DNA of 64,000 nt from Xiphias gladius. Lineage: Eukaryota; Chordata; Actinopteri; Istiophoriformes; Xiphiidae. Location: assembly GCF_016859285.1 (NCBI RefSeq), contig NC_053408.1, positions 10,921,213-10,985,212 on the forward strand, written 5' to 3'. The position numbers and the translations under genes were made by a program. The notes beneath the pieces were generated by a model that saw nothing but the letters and a program-made list of their open reading frames with translations, was not told the DNA's origin and searched no databases. This document shows positions 1-19,804 of this stretch, piece by piece; within the stretch, counting starts at the first letter, position 1, and every line of letters begins with the position of its first letter.

Positions 1-1975
1 CCCCAGTTTTGTGTTCCACATACTCCTCTCCACACTAAGCACTTTTGTCAGTAAGTATTTGTCTTTGACAAATGTCCGATGTTGGTGTATCACAGTCTGA
101 TATAAAAACTTAAACAAATTAACTTGTTTGAATGTTAATTTTTGGTAAAGGCTAATACAACATGACAGCAGAAGTGAAAAATGTTATATTTGGTGTGTAC
201 AAATTGTCACAGTGGTTACAGATGTTGATCTTGGTCATAATGACATTAGCTTAGGCGACTAATTTATTTACATGTTCAAACATACAGTGATTATTTTCCT
301 GTCCTCTGTGGTAAAATGTGGTTTAAGAATAAAAAAAAAAAGGACTCAATCTTGTTAGTAAATAAGGGCATCAGTGTCAAACAGTGGCATTATGAACAGA
401 GCCTCAGTATAGCAACATCAAAGCAGTATTTCTCTTAGATGCACTTGTTGTATTTCCGGTATCAGTTTATGTATCCCATCCCATATGTTAGGGGGTGTCT
501 ACATTAAGAAGTTCACCTCTGTCTTTTCCTGCAATAATACATTAAATGTCAGGTTGGATTTTGAGGAATATAAAGAAATCACTTTGTCTCCCAGCCATTT
601 TTGTGTTGCAATGCAAATACCGGTATAACTCAGCGTAACTCTCTTATTTAGTTGTGGGAAAAACTCATAAGGCCTCAAGGTAGATCTTTGTCTCTACTTG
701 TCCGGCAATTAGCAACAGATAATCCTGAATGTTTAGTCATCTCAGAATCTCAGAAGTTTTCACACACAGGTTGTACTGAAGGAACAAAATTTTCCCACAC
801 CGAGAAACTAAAGGTTATAGTTTATACTGTACAGAAAATGGCCATAAACAAACAGAGAAAATGCAATTTAATTGACCATTTTCCTTAGTATTTGGTTCTA
901 TGATCACTTAAAAATATTTAAATGGTTTCTTTTACTATACTGTTGCACCACTGTGTATCACTGAAGCACCTGTGAGATCCAATAGACTCACTGCTGTCTT
1001 CTTTTCCATTAGCTTGAAGACAGTAGAGCTTTTTTGGTTGAATAGGCTCCTGAATGGGTTTTGGTTCCTCCTAAGCTCTCTCTGCACATATGCAAAATCG
1101 ATGGTCTCTTGAAGTAATTGAACATTGTTCATTATAGAAATGAGACAAAATGAGAAATTCCAAGGAAGCCAGAGATCGCATGGTTTCGTCTTGTTTGCCA
1201 TTCAACATTATAGCAACTTATTTATTCAGCTTGTTAATTAGATTGTAGCCTTGTCCCCCTTGAAACAAGGGTCTGAAACATGTCTTTGCAACAGATTGTG
1301 GACACTAAACACAGGATTAAAATCGCAATCTAAATTCTACATTTATCAGTGTGTGACATGCTTTTATAATGAATTGCGTGGTTTGAATGGTGGCTGTAAT
1401 TACCAGAAATACCCAACAATGGTACATAGAGGATGGTGTGAGATTTTGCCAGGGGCAGGAATGTGACCTTTTGACATTTGACCCTAAAAGAGATAAACAG
1501 GAAGGTATGTCACTGAATAAACTCCCCTATGACCATCTTTTAAGTGACGTTCTACGCGGTACAACAGTTGGTGGTACAAAACTGAACAAAAGAACAGGGA
1601 TGTAACCAAAAATAATCTTTTGTGTGCATAGTCGATTGGATGATTCAAAAAGATCCTCAAAAATGTAAGATTTTATTTGTTGTTTCTGCAGAGACATGTA
1701 CAGTATTTGGAGTTAAAGCTTACAGCAACAGTAGTGCTGCCTTTTTCCCTAAAACGGAAAGTTATTGTGTGAAAGTCCCACACTTTGAGCTCCTTTTAAG
1801 AGTCTTGATAATATTTACACTGCCTTTGCTGACATTGTTTTCTGATGCCAGTTAGCAGCGCCATGGATTGTTTTTCTTGTCCTTAACCCTTCCAGTCACA
1901 TCCAGCTCTTCGCAGGGTGGTAGACGTTTATCAGCCTGTTTGGACTTATTCTCAAGCAGCTTCATGTCCCAGCTG

Positions 1976-1977
<2 letters not shown>

Positions 1978-2038
<61 letters not shown>
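1978..2038. repeat. (CA)n microsatellite
   Basis: About 30 uninterrupted CA units. The long His-Thr or Val-Cys reading frames across it are by-products of the repeat. Confidence 0.97.
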
Positions 2039-2040
<2 letters not shown>

Positions 2041-2784
2041 ATGCACTCACATGCAGAGTTGCCCATGTGATCGCTTCAGCAAAGCCGCTCCCAGCTCTCC
2101 AGAACTTGGCTTGATATGAGGAGGGCCCCTGCCATTCTTGTTGCCCTGGCGACTGTGCATTCTGCTGTGAACTTTGGAGCAAAAAACACACAGCGCTGAT
2201 TGTGTCTGACCTTAGAGCGCTCCGTGCGGGGCAAACTTTTGACTTTGAATGGCTATTTGTGTAGCACGTCGACTGTAGAAGGTGAATTCAGTAAACTGCT
2301 GTGCAACGAAGTAACAGGTCCTCAGATGATCTTATAAAGACATAAAAATAAATAATGTTCTTGAGATTATTTGGATGGTTTTGTAGATTATATATACACA
2401 TATTGGTTACATATTGTTGAAAATATCCTTAAATGCACGCCAACATGGGAGGATTGGGGGGTAAATGTTCAATCCAAGCATCACAATTTTGATAGATTTC
2501 AGGCTGTCAGAGGAGGAGCCTGGTCAGGTGTCAGTAGATTGTGAAACATGAAACAGACCCATCAAAGAACTGGACCTGACTGGACTGGACCTATCCTACT
2601 TATCCTAACCCCACTTATCCTATGACACTTAAGGCATTAACATAAAGGACAGAAATCAACGTGTATTCAGGAGACATAAATAACTGCAGTACTTTGGGAA
2701 AGACTTTTGTCGTGACAAATACGACAATTTAACTTTAAGATATAGGCCAGCACAGCACGTGTACCGCAGCTCGTATCGGGTAAA

Positions 2785-3256
2785 CTGTCCCAGTTCCGTA
2801 CTACATACCGATTCTAAGCAGGTCTTTAGTAAGAAGTGTGTTCACACTAGAAAAGTGACAAACCAAAGTATACTCAAATCAAACAGTATGTAGATAAATA
2901 CGGATGATTTTTGAGTGTGCTGCCGATTCACACTATTCTCCCACAATATAATGCACAAAGGAAATGAAGGAGCTGATCACAGCTGGAAAAAAATGAATAA
3001 ATTGTGGGTGGTGGTGAAACAGCTCCAAAAATGAAGTAAAAAAACAAAACAAAAATGATTAAATCTTAGGAAAAACATTTTGTTGTCTCCTTGTGAAGCT
3101 TAATTAGATAGCTTTCCAAAGTTGCAGTTTGACTCACAACCGATGTCACCTGTATCATTTCCTGTTCGTATAAATGGCAAAGTATGTGGATATTTTGTAT
3201 ACTTCCTACTAACAGAGTATACTATTAGGGTTAGTGTATAGTATGGAGTTGGGACA
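2785..3256. mobile_element. MITE-like element with terminal inverted repeats
   Basis: The left end reads CTGTCCCAGTTCCGTACTAC. The reverse complement of the right end, near 3237-3256, reads GTGTCCCAACTCCATACTAT, so the two form a diverged terminal inverted repeat of about 20 bp. The interior is AT-rich and has no transposase frame. Many fish non-autonomous DNA transposons end in a similar TCCCAACTCCATACT motif, but the superfamily is not assigned. No clear target-site duplication was found. Confidence 0.5.
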
Positions 3257-6200
3257 CCGCATGTTGAAGCAGGGCACCTGCTCTGTGTAAGCAGGGAGCA
3301 GAGTCCAGCTCCATGTTTTAATGTCTGCCAGAGTGGTCATCCTCCCTGGTGTGTGTGTGTGTGTTTGTGTGTGTAATCATGGTGGGTTCCCATCCATTCT
3401 CATGGTAATTGGAGCTCTGGAATGGAGTTTTTGCAGCAGGACATGCAGCCCTCTACAAGGCTCAGGAGCTGGACTTCAGACTGACAATGGACTTTCTTAG
3501 AATGGGTGGTGTTGTTTGCATCACCTTGTGGGGGGACGTGCTTGTTTTTGAAGTGGTTTGAAGAAAGTTGCAAGCAGGCAGGTGGGTGATGCCTCCTCAT
3601 CTTCTCCTTTCACCCCTTTACTCTCCTTTTTGTCAATGTACGACACAGTTCAAAAAAAGAAAAAAAGTGCACTGGTGGGAATAGCATCAGTGAATCTGTT
3701 TGTTTTGTATTTTTTCAGCTGAAATTTAAGGAAGGTTGATAAGAGACAATCTCGCTAATCTTTCTGAAACCTCAACCTGATATCCACTACTGTGTTTCTG
3801 TTAAACCTTTGATGAGCTGTGCTAATATATCAGCTGTGACTTTGACTGTAGTCATACTGGGTGTCTGAAGACAGAAGGCGTGGTGTTGCGAGAGACGACT
3901 CACGTCATTTTATTTTTCCATTAAATCCACAAACCCAGGTAACCAGTCCGCTCTGTATTTTTCAGTATGGGCTTAGTGTTAAACATTATTCATGAGGTGC
4001 AGGTATGAGAATAAAGAGCTGGTCCCAAGAGCTGGTTGAAAACATTAATAAATTGTCTGATTCCTGTTAAGTGTTTGGGCGCCTGTTCCAATAAGCAGGT
4101 TTGCTGCATTTTCTGGATAACTTTACTGAGTAAATCCAAACTTTTCTGAATCTGGAACATGGTCTGGTGTAAAAAAAAAAAAAAAACGGTTTTGCGCTGC
4201 AAAGATATCCAGAAGACTCAGACTCTCTGACTCTGCTTTTTTTGGAAACAGGCCCCAGCTCTACTCTGTAGTATTAATTCCACCTGTTGAAGCCCGTGCA
4301 TTTTGGTGACTTAAAGCTGGGAGTTTGTTCAAATGAGACTTGAATAGGGGAAAAAGAGAGGATATATTCAGTGTCTGAATATCTTTGACCATTGTGAATT
4401 AAACGTTCTACCATGTTGCTTCAACAGCTTGTTGACCATACATGTATAAATTGGAGAAATGCTGTAGTTATGGTGGGTTTTCTGCATTTCCTCGTGCAAG
4501 GACATGTGCTAACACCAGAGCCTCAAAGGAAGCCTTGACAGAATATTTTTCTTGTCACAAATTTGGTCAAAGTTGTCTTTCTTTAAGTGTTTCTGCTATT
4601 TAAATTTGTGTTAAATTTCTTGTATATGCTGTGGTTCTTTCTCTTAAATAAGGCAGCTCAGTTTTTGCTCCACAGAGGGCAATAAAACCAAAATAATTCT
4701 CTAGGACTTGTCAGAACAAAGTGGATAAGGCATCAGATGACAATCAATCAGTAAAGGAATCAGAATTAATAAAATGCATTTTCGATTCCTGTCCATATTA
4801 CGGGAGGAGAGGGAGAAAAGACCCTGAGTGAAGGGAGCTAATCAAAGGAGTACAGTTCCTCTGTCTTCATTAACCCCATATACTCCGTAACCCTGTATAT
4901 TTCAAGAGATCACATAGGCAGTCTCTTTGTTTTGTTTTCCAAACTCTCTAATATGTGGAACCAGGTCAGCGTTTGAATGTAACTCATTTACTATCCCTCA
5001 TCCTGCCAGATTTCTGTACAGACATCCATGGCCCCCTGCAGAGTCACGGCCCCTCTTTCCCCTCGTACAATAGCCAATTTTTTCCACGTCGCTCTAATTC
5101 TTTATGCGAGTATCTGAGTATACTGTATACACCCAAAGCTTACTGTGCGCAGTACGAGCCGACACACACAACATACACATCCAGATCTATTTAAACACCG
5201 ATTTTCTCCCTCATCTCCTTCAAAAAACCGGCTGAATGGTTTTATGCTGAGGTGACACTATGAGAACAGTCTTTTTTTTTTTTCCAGAAAATGTTATAAA
5301 TTAGTTTAATTTAGAATGACAGAGGCTGTCAATGTTTTTTTTAGTATAATTACTTGGCACATCGGGTCCTCTATTAGTCACTTCAGAGGGACACCTAACT
5401 TTATGGGCGTCTGTGATTTTTCAAATTCAGTAGTTAGATATAAAATATTTTGGAATGACTTCTCAATCACTTACTAACAAATGGCAGTTTTGCTTTACAT
5501 GAATTTGTAAATGAATGAAGTGAATTGTACTGTTTTGTGTGCGTGATTGTGTGTGTGTCTGCGCAGCTGTGCAAACAAGTGTGCAATGCCTGTACCCTCT
5601 TAATAATACTTCACAGAACAAAGAAAAGTGGAATCCCACAGAAGTGGGTCAAAATGTGGTCATGCAGTTTCACAGGTTGGCTATGATGGAAATGGCCGCG
5701 TATTTAACCATGTGAAGTGGAGCATATGATGAGGTTGTGTGCATGTTTGTAGAGGATGAAACGTGGGAATGAGCCGATTGATTCCAATTAAATCCTGAGT
5801 CCTTTGTTTTCTGTCTCCCTTTGTATTGTTTTGCTGTCTGACTTTTTGGAACCATTAGTGAACTATTTTGTGTTGGGAGTTGGCAGAGCAGCAGTGACGG
5901 ATGCTGCAGGGAGACACGCTACAAGCGATGAGAAAAGCTCCTTTGAGTTGAGCTTTAGCCAAGTCACGTGAAGAGAGAGAGAGATAGAGAGAGGTCATGG
6001 TGGGAAGGGGAGAAAAGGCAGGTGGCCAAGGATCAGACACACACACACACTTGTGTTCACAAAATGTAACATGCATTTTGAAAATTTTTGTCTGAAAAAT
6101 TGAAAATATTTGCAGTTAAGTTTTGCAAGGTCTTAACTTTGATTCTTATTCAATATTACCTTTAAAAAAAAGGTGTTTCAAATTGTCAGCGGTAACACTT

Positions 6201-6679
6201 GGGGAATCACTGCCTTTTGTGGGATTTGAACAGCAAAACTTTAACTTTGTAGCACTCTGGTTGTGCTCGCAAGTTCCTGCATGGGGTAACATGAGGGTAA
6301 GCAGAGTTAACTTCATTAGCCTCTGACAGCATCTGTTCAGTGGTGACGCCACCCTCATCCATCGACGCTACGCAGCTCATGCTGAATCTTCCCCTTCCGA
6401 GATATTAAAGATCCCCCTGCTGAAAATATACACAGCAGTGTTTCCCCTGCACAGACTTATTTGTGGTGTCTCCTCAAAATATGAAACTCTGAATATTTTT
6501 AAACTAAAAACAGTAACACATTGTCAGCAGTTCTAGTATTGTAGGTACAGGTGTTTTCTGCTGCGACTGTACAGTAGCTGTCAACGTCACAAATAACCCG
6601 AGATCCTGTTGTGCTCATTGAGATTAAAGATTCAGTAGCAGATAAGGTGATACACATGGAAATATGTTAAAATAGTCAG

Positions 6680-7134
6680 CAGTGGTGGAAAGTAACTAAG
6701 TACATTTACTAAGTACAGTAAGTACTGTACTAAGTGACTAAGTACAGTACTTGTACTCTTCTTGAGTATTTCCATTTTATACTACTTAACAGTTCTGCAC
6801 CACTACTCTGCAGAGAGAAATATTGGACTTTTTAATCCTGTATATTTATGTGACAGTTATAGGTACTAGTTACTTTGTAGACCAAGATTTTACATACCGG
6901 TTACATATATGATCATATTAGAAATATGATGCATGCTTATATATTATTAATATTAGAATTACTATATGCAATGATTCATTCTACTTACTGAATACTTTTG
7001 ATGCTTTGATATCATTTTGCTGCTAATTCTTTTGTACTTTTTTTTTTTTTTTACTCGTAACAGATTATATTTTTGGGGTATTTCTACTTAAAGAAATACA
7101 TAAGTAAAGGATTTGAATTCTTATTCCACCACTG
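6680..7134. mobile_element. Non-autonomous DNA transposon (CAGTGGTGGAA termini)
   Basis: The element starts CAGTGGTGGAAAGTAACTAA and ends TTCCACCACTG, a terminal inverted repeat of about 11 bp. The interior is rich in AAGTACTTGTAC-like words, as in a MITE family that I remember as extremely abundant in percomorph fish. It carries no coding capacity. Flanking 8-mers do not match, so no target-site duplication is visible. Confidence 0.8.
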
Positions 7135-7865
7135 TTGAAAATGTACAAATACACACAACAGATGTACAATATCTATGTGCAGCACAAACAGGTCCAGCTT
7201 CTCTGTCATCACTCTCGAGCACTGTTATCTCTCTTCCCTCAGTCCCTCGCTAACTGCCTCCTCCTTAATGTCTGCCTGGGTCCCCGAGAGCCTGTATGTC
7301 TGTAGTTGCTGTCACAGGCCATTGTGCCACACACAAAGAGCCCGAGTCCACTCCAGTTTCGGGTCCATTCTTAAAAAGCAGCAGTGCGTGAACCAGAATC
7401 GCCCTCCAGTCCCAGGGACCCCCAGAGATCAGCCCTCTGCAAATGATAGCAGAGACATTGATCAAAAGCTAGTCAGACAAGACGAAGAGTAAAGGGCCGA
7501 CTGGGTGGGTGGGCAGGAGTAGGTTTGGTCACAATGAATGGGGACAAGGGCTGCGAAAGGTTTCTCTTTGCTCTTTTCCTTTTTAGATTTACAATAATCC
7601 CTTTTTTGTCACTTTTTTTGCTACGAGCTTCGTGTTTATGCCAGTTTCATGGCAATTAATGAGGAGAAATTAATACATTCATGAGAGGAATCCATACATT
7701 TGTCTCAAATACTGTTTAATCAAAAATATTACAATGCATTATAGTTGAAAATGGTGTTTAATAGGTCTTGATAAATAGGAAGTAGCTGGAAGATCAAGCA
7801 CTGATCAAAAACATTATCATTTAATTTAGATGAAGCCAAATCTGTCTTCTTTCCTGTCTTTCCAG

Positions 7866-16715
<8,850 letters not shown>

Positions 16716-17690
16716 ACAAGTTTTATCATGTGGATGATACCTGAGACTGCACTTCGACCTTAAGAAGGCTCACTCTGCGAGCAGACAGAACAAACAGACA
16801 AACAAGCATGTTTGGGCGGCGACTTGTTTTTTTTTTTTTTTGATGTTGTCATGGAGTTTGATAGTGAGAAGGACTGACTTGCTGCTAACTCTGCTCCTGA
16901 AAGTTAGCATTATATGCCTATATTTATAGAATTTTTTTTTTTTTTAAGTTTTTTTTTTTTTACTTACTGGGAACTGCACCCTTCCCCTTCTCGTTTCCAG
17001 TGAAAAACCTGTGAATTGCACCAGATTTTTGCCATATACTCTGGAGCTGAAGACAATGAATTGTATGTTTTAAAAGAGCAGTCTTCAAGGTTAGCACATT
17101 GGGAGACTGCGATGGAAATGTGAAGGATTTGGGTTCAGACTGCTTTCTTGTAAACAAACATCAAATGATATGCACACAGACTGACCTTAACACTGTGTTT
17201 GACATTTTTCTTCATGTGGTTTATTACATCACTAGAATGATGCATGGATATTTGATGCATTTACACATACTGTTCAACAATCAAGGTTTGAGGCACTTAT
17301 GATGATTATCCACTGGTTGCGAGTTTGACGTGTCTGTGGAGCCATCAACAAGAACTCGGAGTGTTGTATGAAATTAATATTGACTATTTGAATTAAGACC
17401 AAGGAATAAGTTGAAGGGCAAATGAAACAAGGTTTACAAGTACTCCCCCTGAACTTTTTGAAAATGTTTTTTAACCGGGTTTGACACTGTAAACAGGTGA
17501 TGACCCATTTTTCCTGTAAGGGGAGGTTAACCAACAGGGAGAGAGAGAGAGACTGTGGTCTGATCATAACTATGATTTCACCACATGCTCCCCATGTACT
17601 TTATATATAGTGCTGTACAGTGAAAATATGCTATTGCACCCACTGTAAACTGATCACTGTTTGAATAAAAAACAGCTCAGCTGACAAATA
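16716..17690 (+). other. dnmbp: dnmbp 3' UTR (first polyadenylation site)
   Basis: This stretch follows the TGA and is AT-rich with several T tracts. It ends shortly after an AATAAA at 17664-17669. Its last about 240 bases already belong to the first copy of the 1,002-bp tandem duplication. The end point is inferred from the hexamer only. Confidence 0.6.
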
Positions 17691-18452
17691 TTGAGTGTCT
17701 GAAAGTTTTTGTTCGCTTGTTTTTCGTGTGTAATATGAACAATCGACGTTAGCACACTGTCATATTGCCATATACAGTATATATACTATTTTAGGGGTTA
17801 TTAATGACAGACCACAAAACGATGTAGTCTGCCATCACTACATTTCAGAGCTACCCACCAGCACACGAACTCACCACAGAGACAGACTTTTCAAATCAAT
17901 CTCCACTTTCAATTGTTGCCATTCAACGACATTGCAAGTTTGACAAAAATAAACATGCATAAAGTTTTCATCTGTGATATTTCATTTCTTAAGCTGATTT
18001 CTAAGCTGTATGAGTTCATTTTTATATATTGTGTAATCATGAATAAAAAACATCTGCATGAAGGATGGGAAAAATATAAAAAATATATTTAAACAATTTA
18101 AAACTATGATAAGCTCTGTAAGAAGGTACACAAAGTGATATTATGTACAAAAACAAAAGTATGGTCCTTTAATTATAGTAGCAGCTACTTTCACAGTTTA
18201 ATGGGTTAATGTATACTACTTCAGCCTTTTACTGCAGCCATGCAGACGAATATATACAGTTAAATACAGAGCAATGGTGTTTTGCATGTTGAAAAACATT
18301 AGGAATTGCAGAAAGACTGTAAATTGTTAATCAATATCAGCTGCTCTCCTGTAGAAAAGCAAATCTCCTCTTGCATATTGAGAAACCTCAGGTCACTCGG
18401 TAAAGTTTACAAAAAAAAACTGATGACTTCAGACAGATTTTAAAGATTTTAC
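17451..18452 (+). repeat. Tandem duplication, unit 1 (1,002 bp)
   Basis: Begins GAACTTTTTGAAAATG. Every position checked matches the sequence 1,002 bp downstream, and I found only four substitutions. The unit spans the end of the dnmbp 3' UTR with its AATAAA, plus about 760 bp of flank that includes two further AATAAA-like sites. Confidence 0.97.
17664..17669 (+). promoter_or_regulatory. dnmbp: AATAAA polyadenylation signal for dnmbp
   Basis: Canonical hexamer about 950 bp after the stop codon. An identical copy with identical surroundings lies 1,002 bp downstream at 18666-18671. Confidence 0.6.
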
Positions 18453-19454
18453 GAACTTTTTGAAAATGTTTTTTAACCGGGTTTGACACTGTAAACAGGT
18501 GATGACCCATTTTTCCTGTAAGGGGAGGTTAACCAACAGGGAGAGAGAGAGAGACTGTGGTCTGATCATAACTATGATTTCACCACATGCTCCCCATGTA
18601 CTTTATATATAGTGCTGTACAGTGAAAATATGCTATTGCACCCACTGTAAACTGATCACTGTTTGAATAAAAAACAGCTCAGCTGACAAATATTGAGTGT
18701 CTGAAAGTTTTTGTTCGCTTGTTTTTCGTGTGTAATATGAACAATCGACGTTAGCACACTGTCATATTGCCATATACAGTATATATACTATTTTAGGGGT
18801 TATTAATGACAGACCACAAAACGATGTAGTCTGCCATCACTACATTTCAGAGCTACCCACCAGCACACGAACTCACCACAGAGACAGACTTTTCAAATCA
18901 ATCTCCACTTTCAATTGTTGCCATTCAACGACATTGCAAGTTTGACAAAAATAAACATGCATAAAGTTTTCATCTGTGATATTTCATTTCTTAAGCTGAT
19001 TTCTAAGCTGCATGAGTTCATTTTTATATATTGTGTAATCATGAATAAAAAACATCTGCATGAAGGATGGGACAAATATAAAAAATATATTTAAACAATT
19101 TAAAATTATGATAAGCTCTGTAAGAAGGTACACAAAGTGATATTATATACAAAAACAAAAGTATGGTCCTTTAATTATAGTAGCAGCTACTTTCACAGTT
19201 TAATGGGTTAATGTATACTACTTCAGCCTTTTACTGCAGCCATGCAGACGAATATATACAGTTAAATACAGAGCAATGGTGTTTTGCATGTTGAAAAACA
19301 TTAGGAATTGCAGAAAGACTGTAAATTGTTAATCAATATCAGCTGCTCTCCTGTAGAAAAGCAAATCTCCTCTTGCATATTGAGAAACCTCAGGTCACTC
19401 GGTAAAGTTTACAAAAAAAAACTGATGACTTCAGACAGATTTTAAAGATTTTAC
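18453..19454 (+). repeat. Tandem duplication, unit 2 (1,002 bp)
   Basis: Second copy of unit 1. Differences noticed: T18009 to C19011, A18071 to C19073, C18104 to T19106, G18145 to A19147. There is no net insertion or deletion. The 8-mer GAACTTTT occurs at the start of unit 1 (17451), at the junction (18453) and at the end (19455), so the breakpoints carry 8 bp of microhomology. Confidence 0.97.
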
Positions 19455-19692
19455 GAACTTTTGAAGTCAGTTTTTAAGAGGCAACAACCTCGACAACAGT
19501 GTAGTGTAGCGTTAGCATCTTTGAGTTTTATTGTATCCAGAATGAGTTTCTTTTTTTTTTTTTTTTATGGTTAATGAGAGCTACTTCGGTCACTGCTTTT
19601 ACTTTTGAAGACCTCAACAGAAATAAAGGTCACAGGGCAAAAAAGACAAAGTATGTGAATGGCACGTAACTCCTGTCAAATCAGTGCAGGGT

Positions 19693-19705
19693 ACTAATGA
19701 TTAAC
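19693..19705 (+). promoter_or_regulatory. HNF1-like site upstream of the first habp2 gene
   Basis: ACTAATGATTAAC matches the palindromic HNF1 consensus GTTAATNATTAAC at 11 of 12 fixed-or-near positions, with the mismatch at the left end. It lies about 100 bp before the start codon. Mammalian HABP2 is expressed in liver, so a hepatic factor site is plausible. No binding evidence is available. Confidence 0.4.
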
Positions 19706-19804
19706 AGGTGGGTGGAGTGTTTCGGGGTCCTCGTGTTTGAGGGGGGGGGGTTATCTAGGCCTGTCTGAGCAAAAAACAAGCCATAGACTTATTCTGCTGC
19801 CATC

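Larger units (their letters stand above)
1..7865 (+). other. dnmbp: dnmbp intron (3' part; gene continues upstream of the window)
   Basis: No exon-like reading frame is convincing in this stretch. It is read as the intron before the first visible dnmbp exon. That exon begins AG-ATG-ACG-CTC and matches an internal place in vertebrate Tuba, where Glu-Met-Thr-Leu-Leu-Ser-Ser-Gln follows the coiled-coil region. The exons for the four N-terminal SH3 domains must therefore lie before position 1. Contents: a CA microsatellite, two MITE-like elements, and otherwise AT-rich unique-looking DNA. An alternative promoter for a short isoform, as reported for mammalian DNMBP, could lie here, but I see no clear signal. 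Confidence 0.7.

Noticed and set aside
1852..2191. Long His-Thr and Val-Cys frames on both strands
   Set aside because: They are translations of the CA microsatellite. The same applies to the frames over 11033-11341, 29023-29397 and 46496-46918.
7175..7492. 105-codon open frame as a further dnmbp exon
   Set aside because: No SH3 or Tuba-like sequence, it ends in a stop, and it has no acceptor/donor pair of the right phase.
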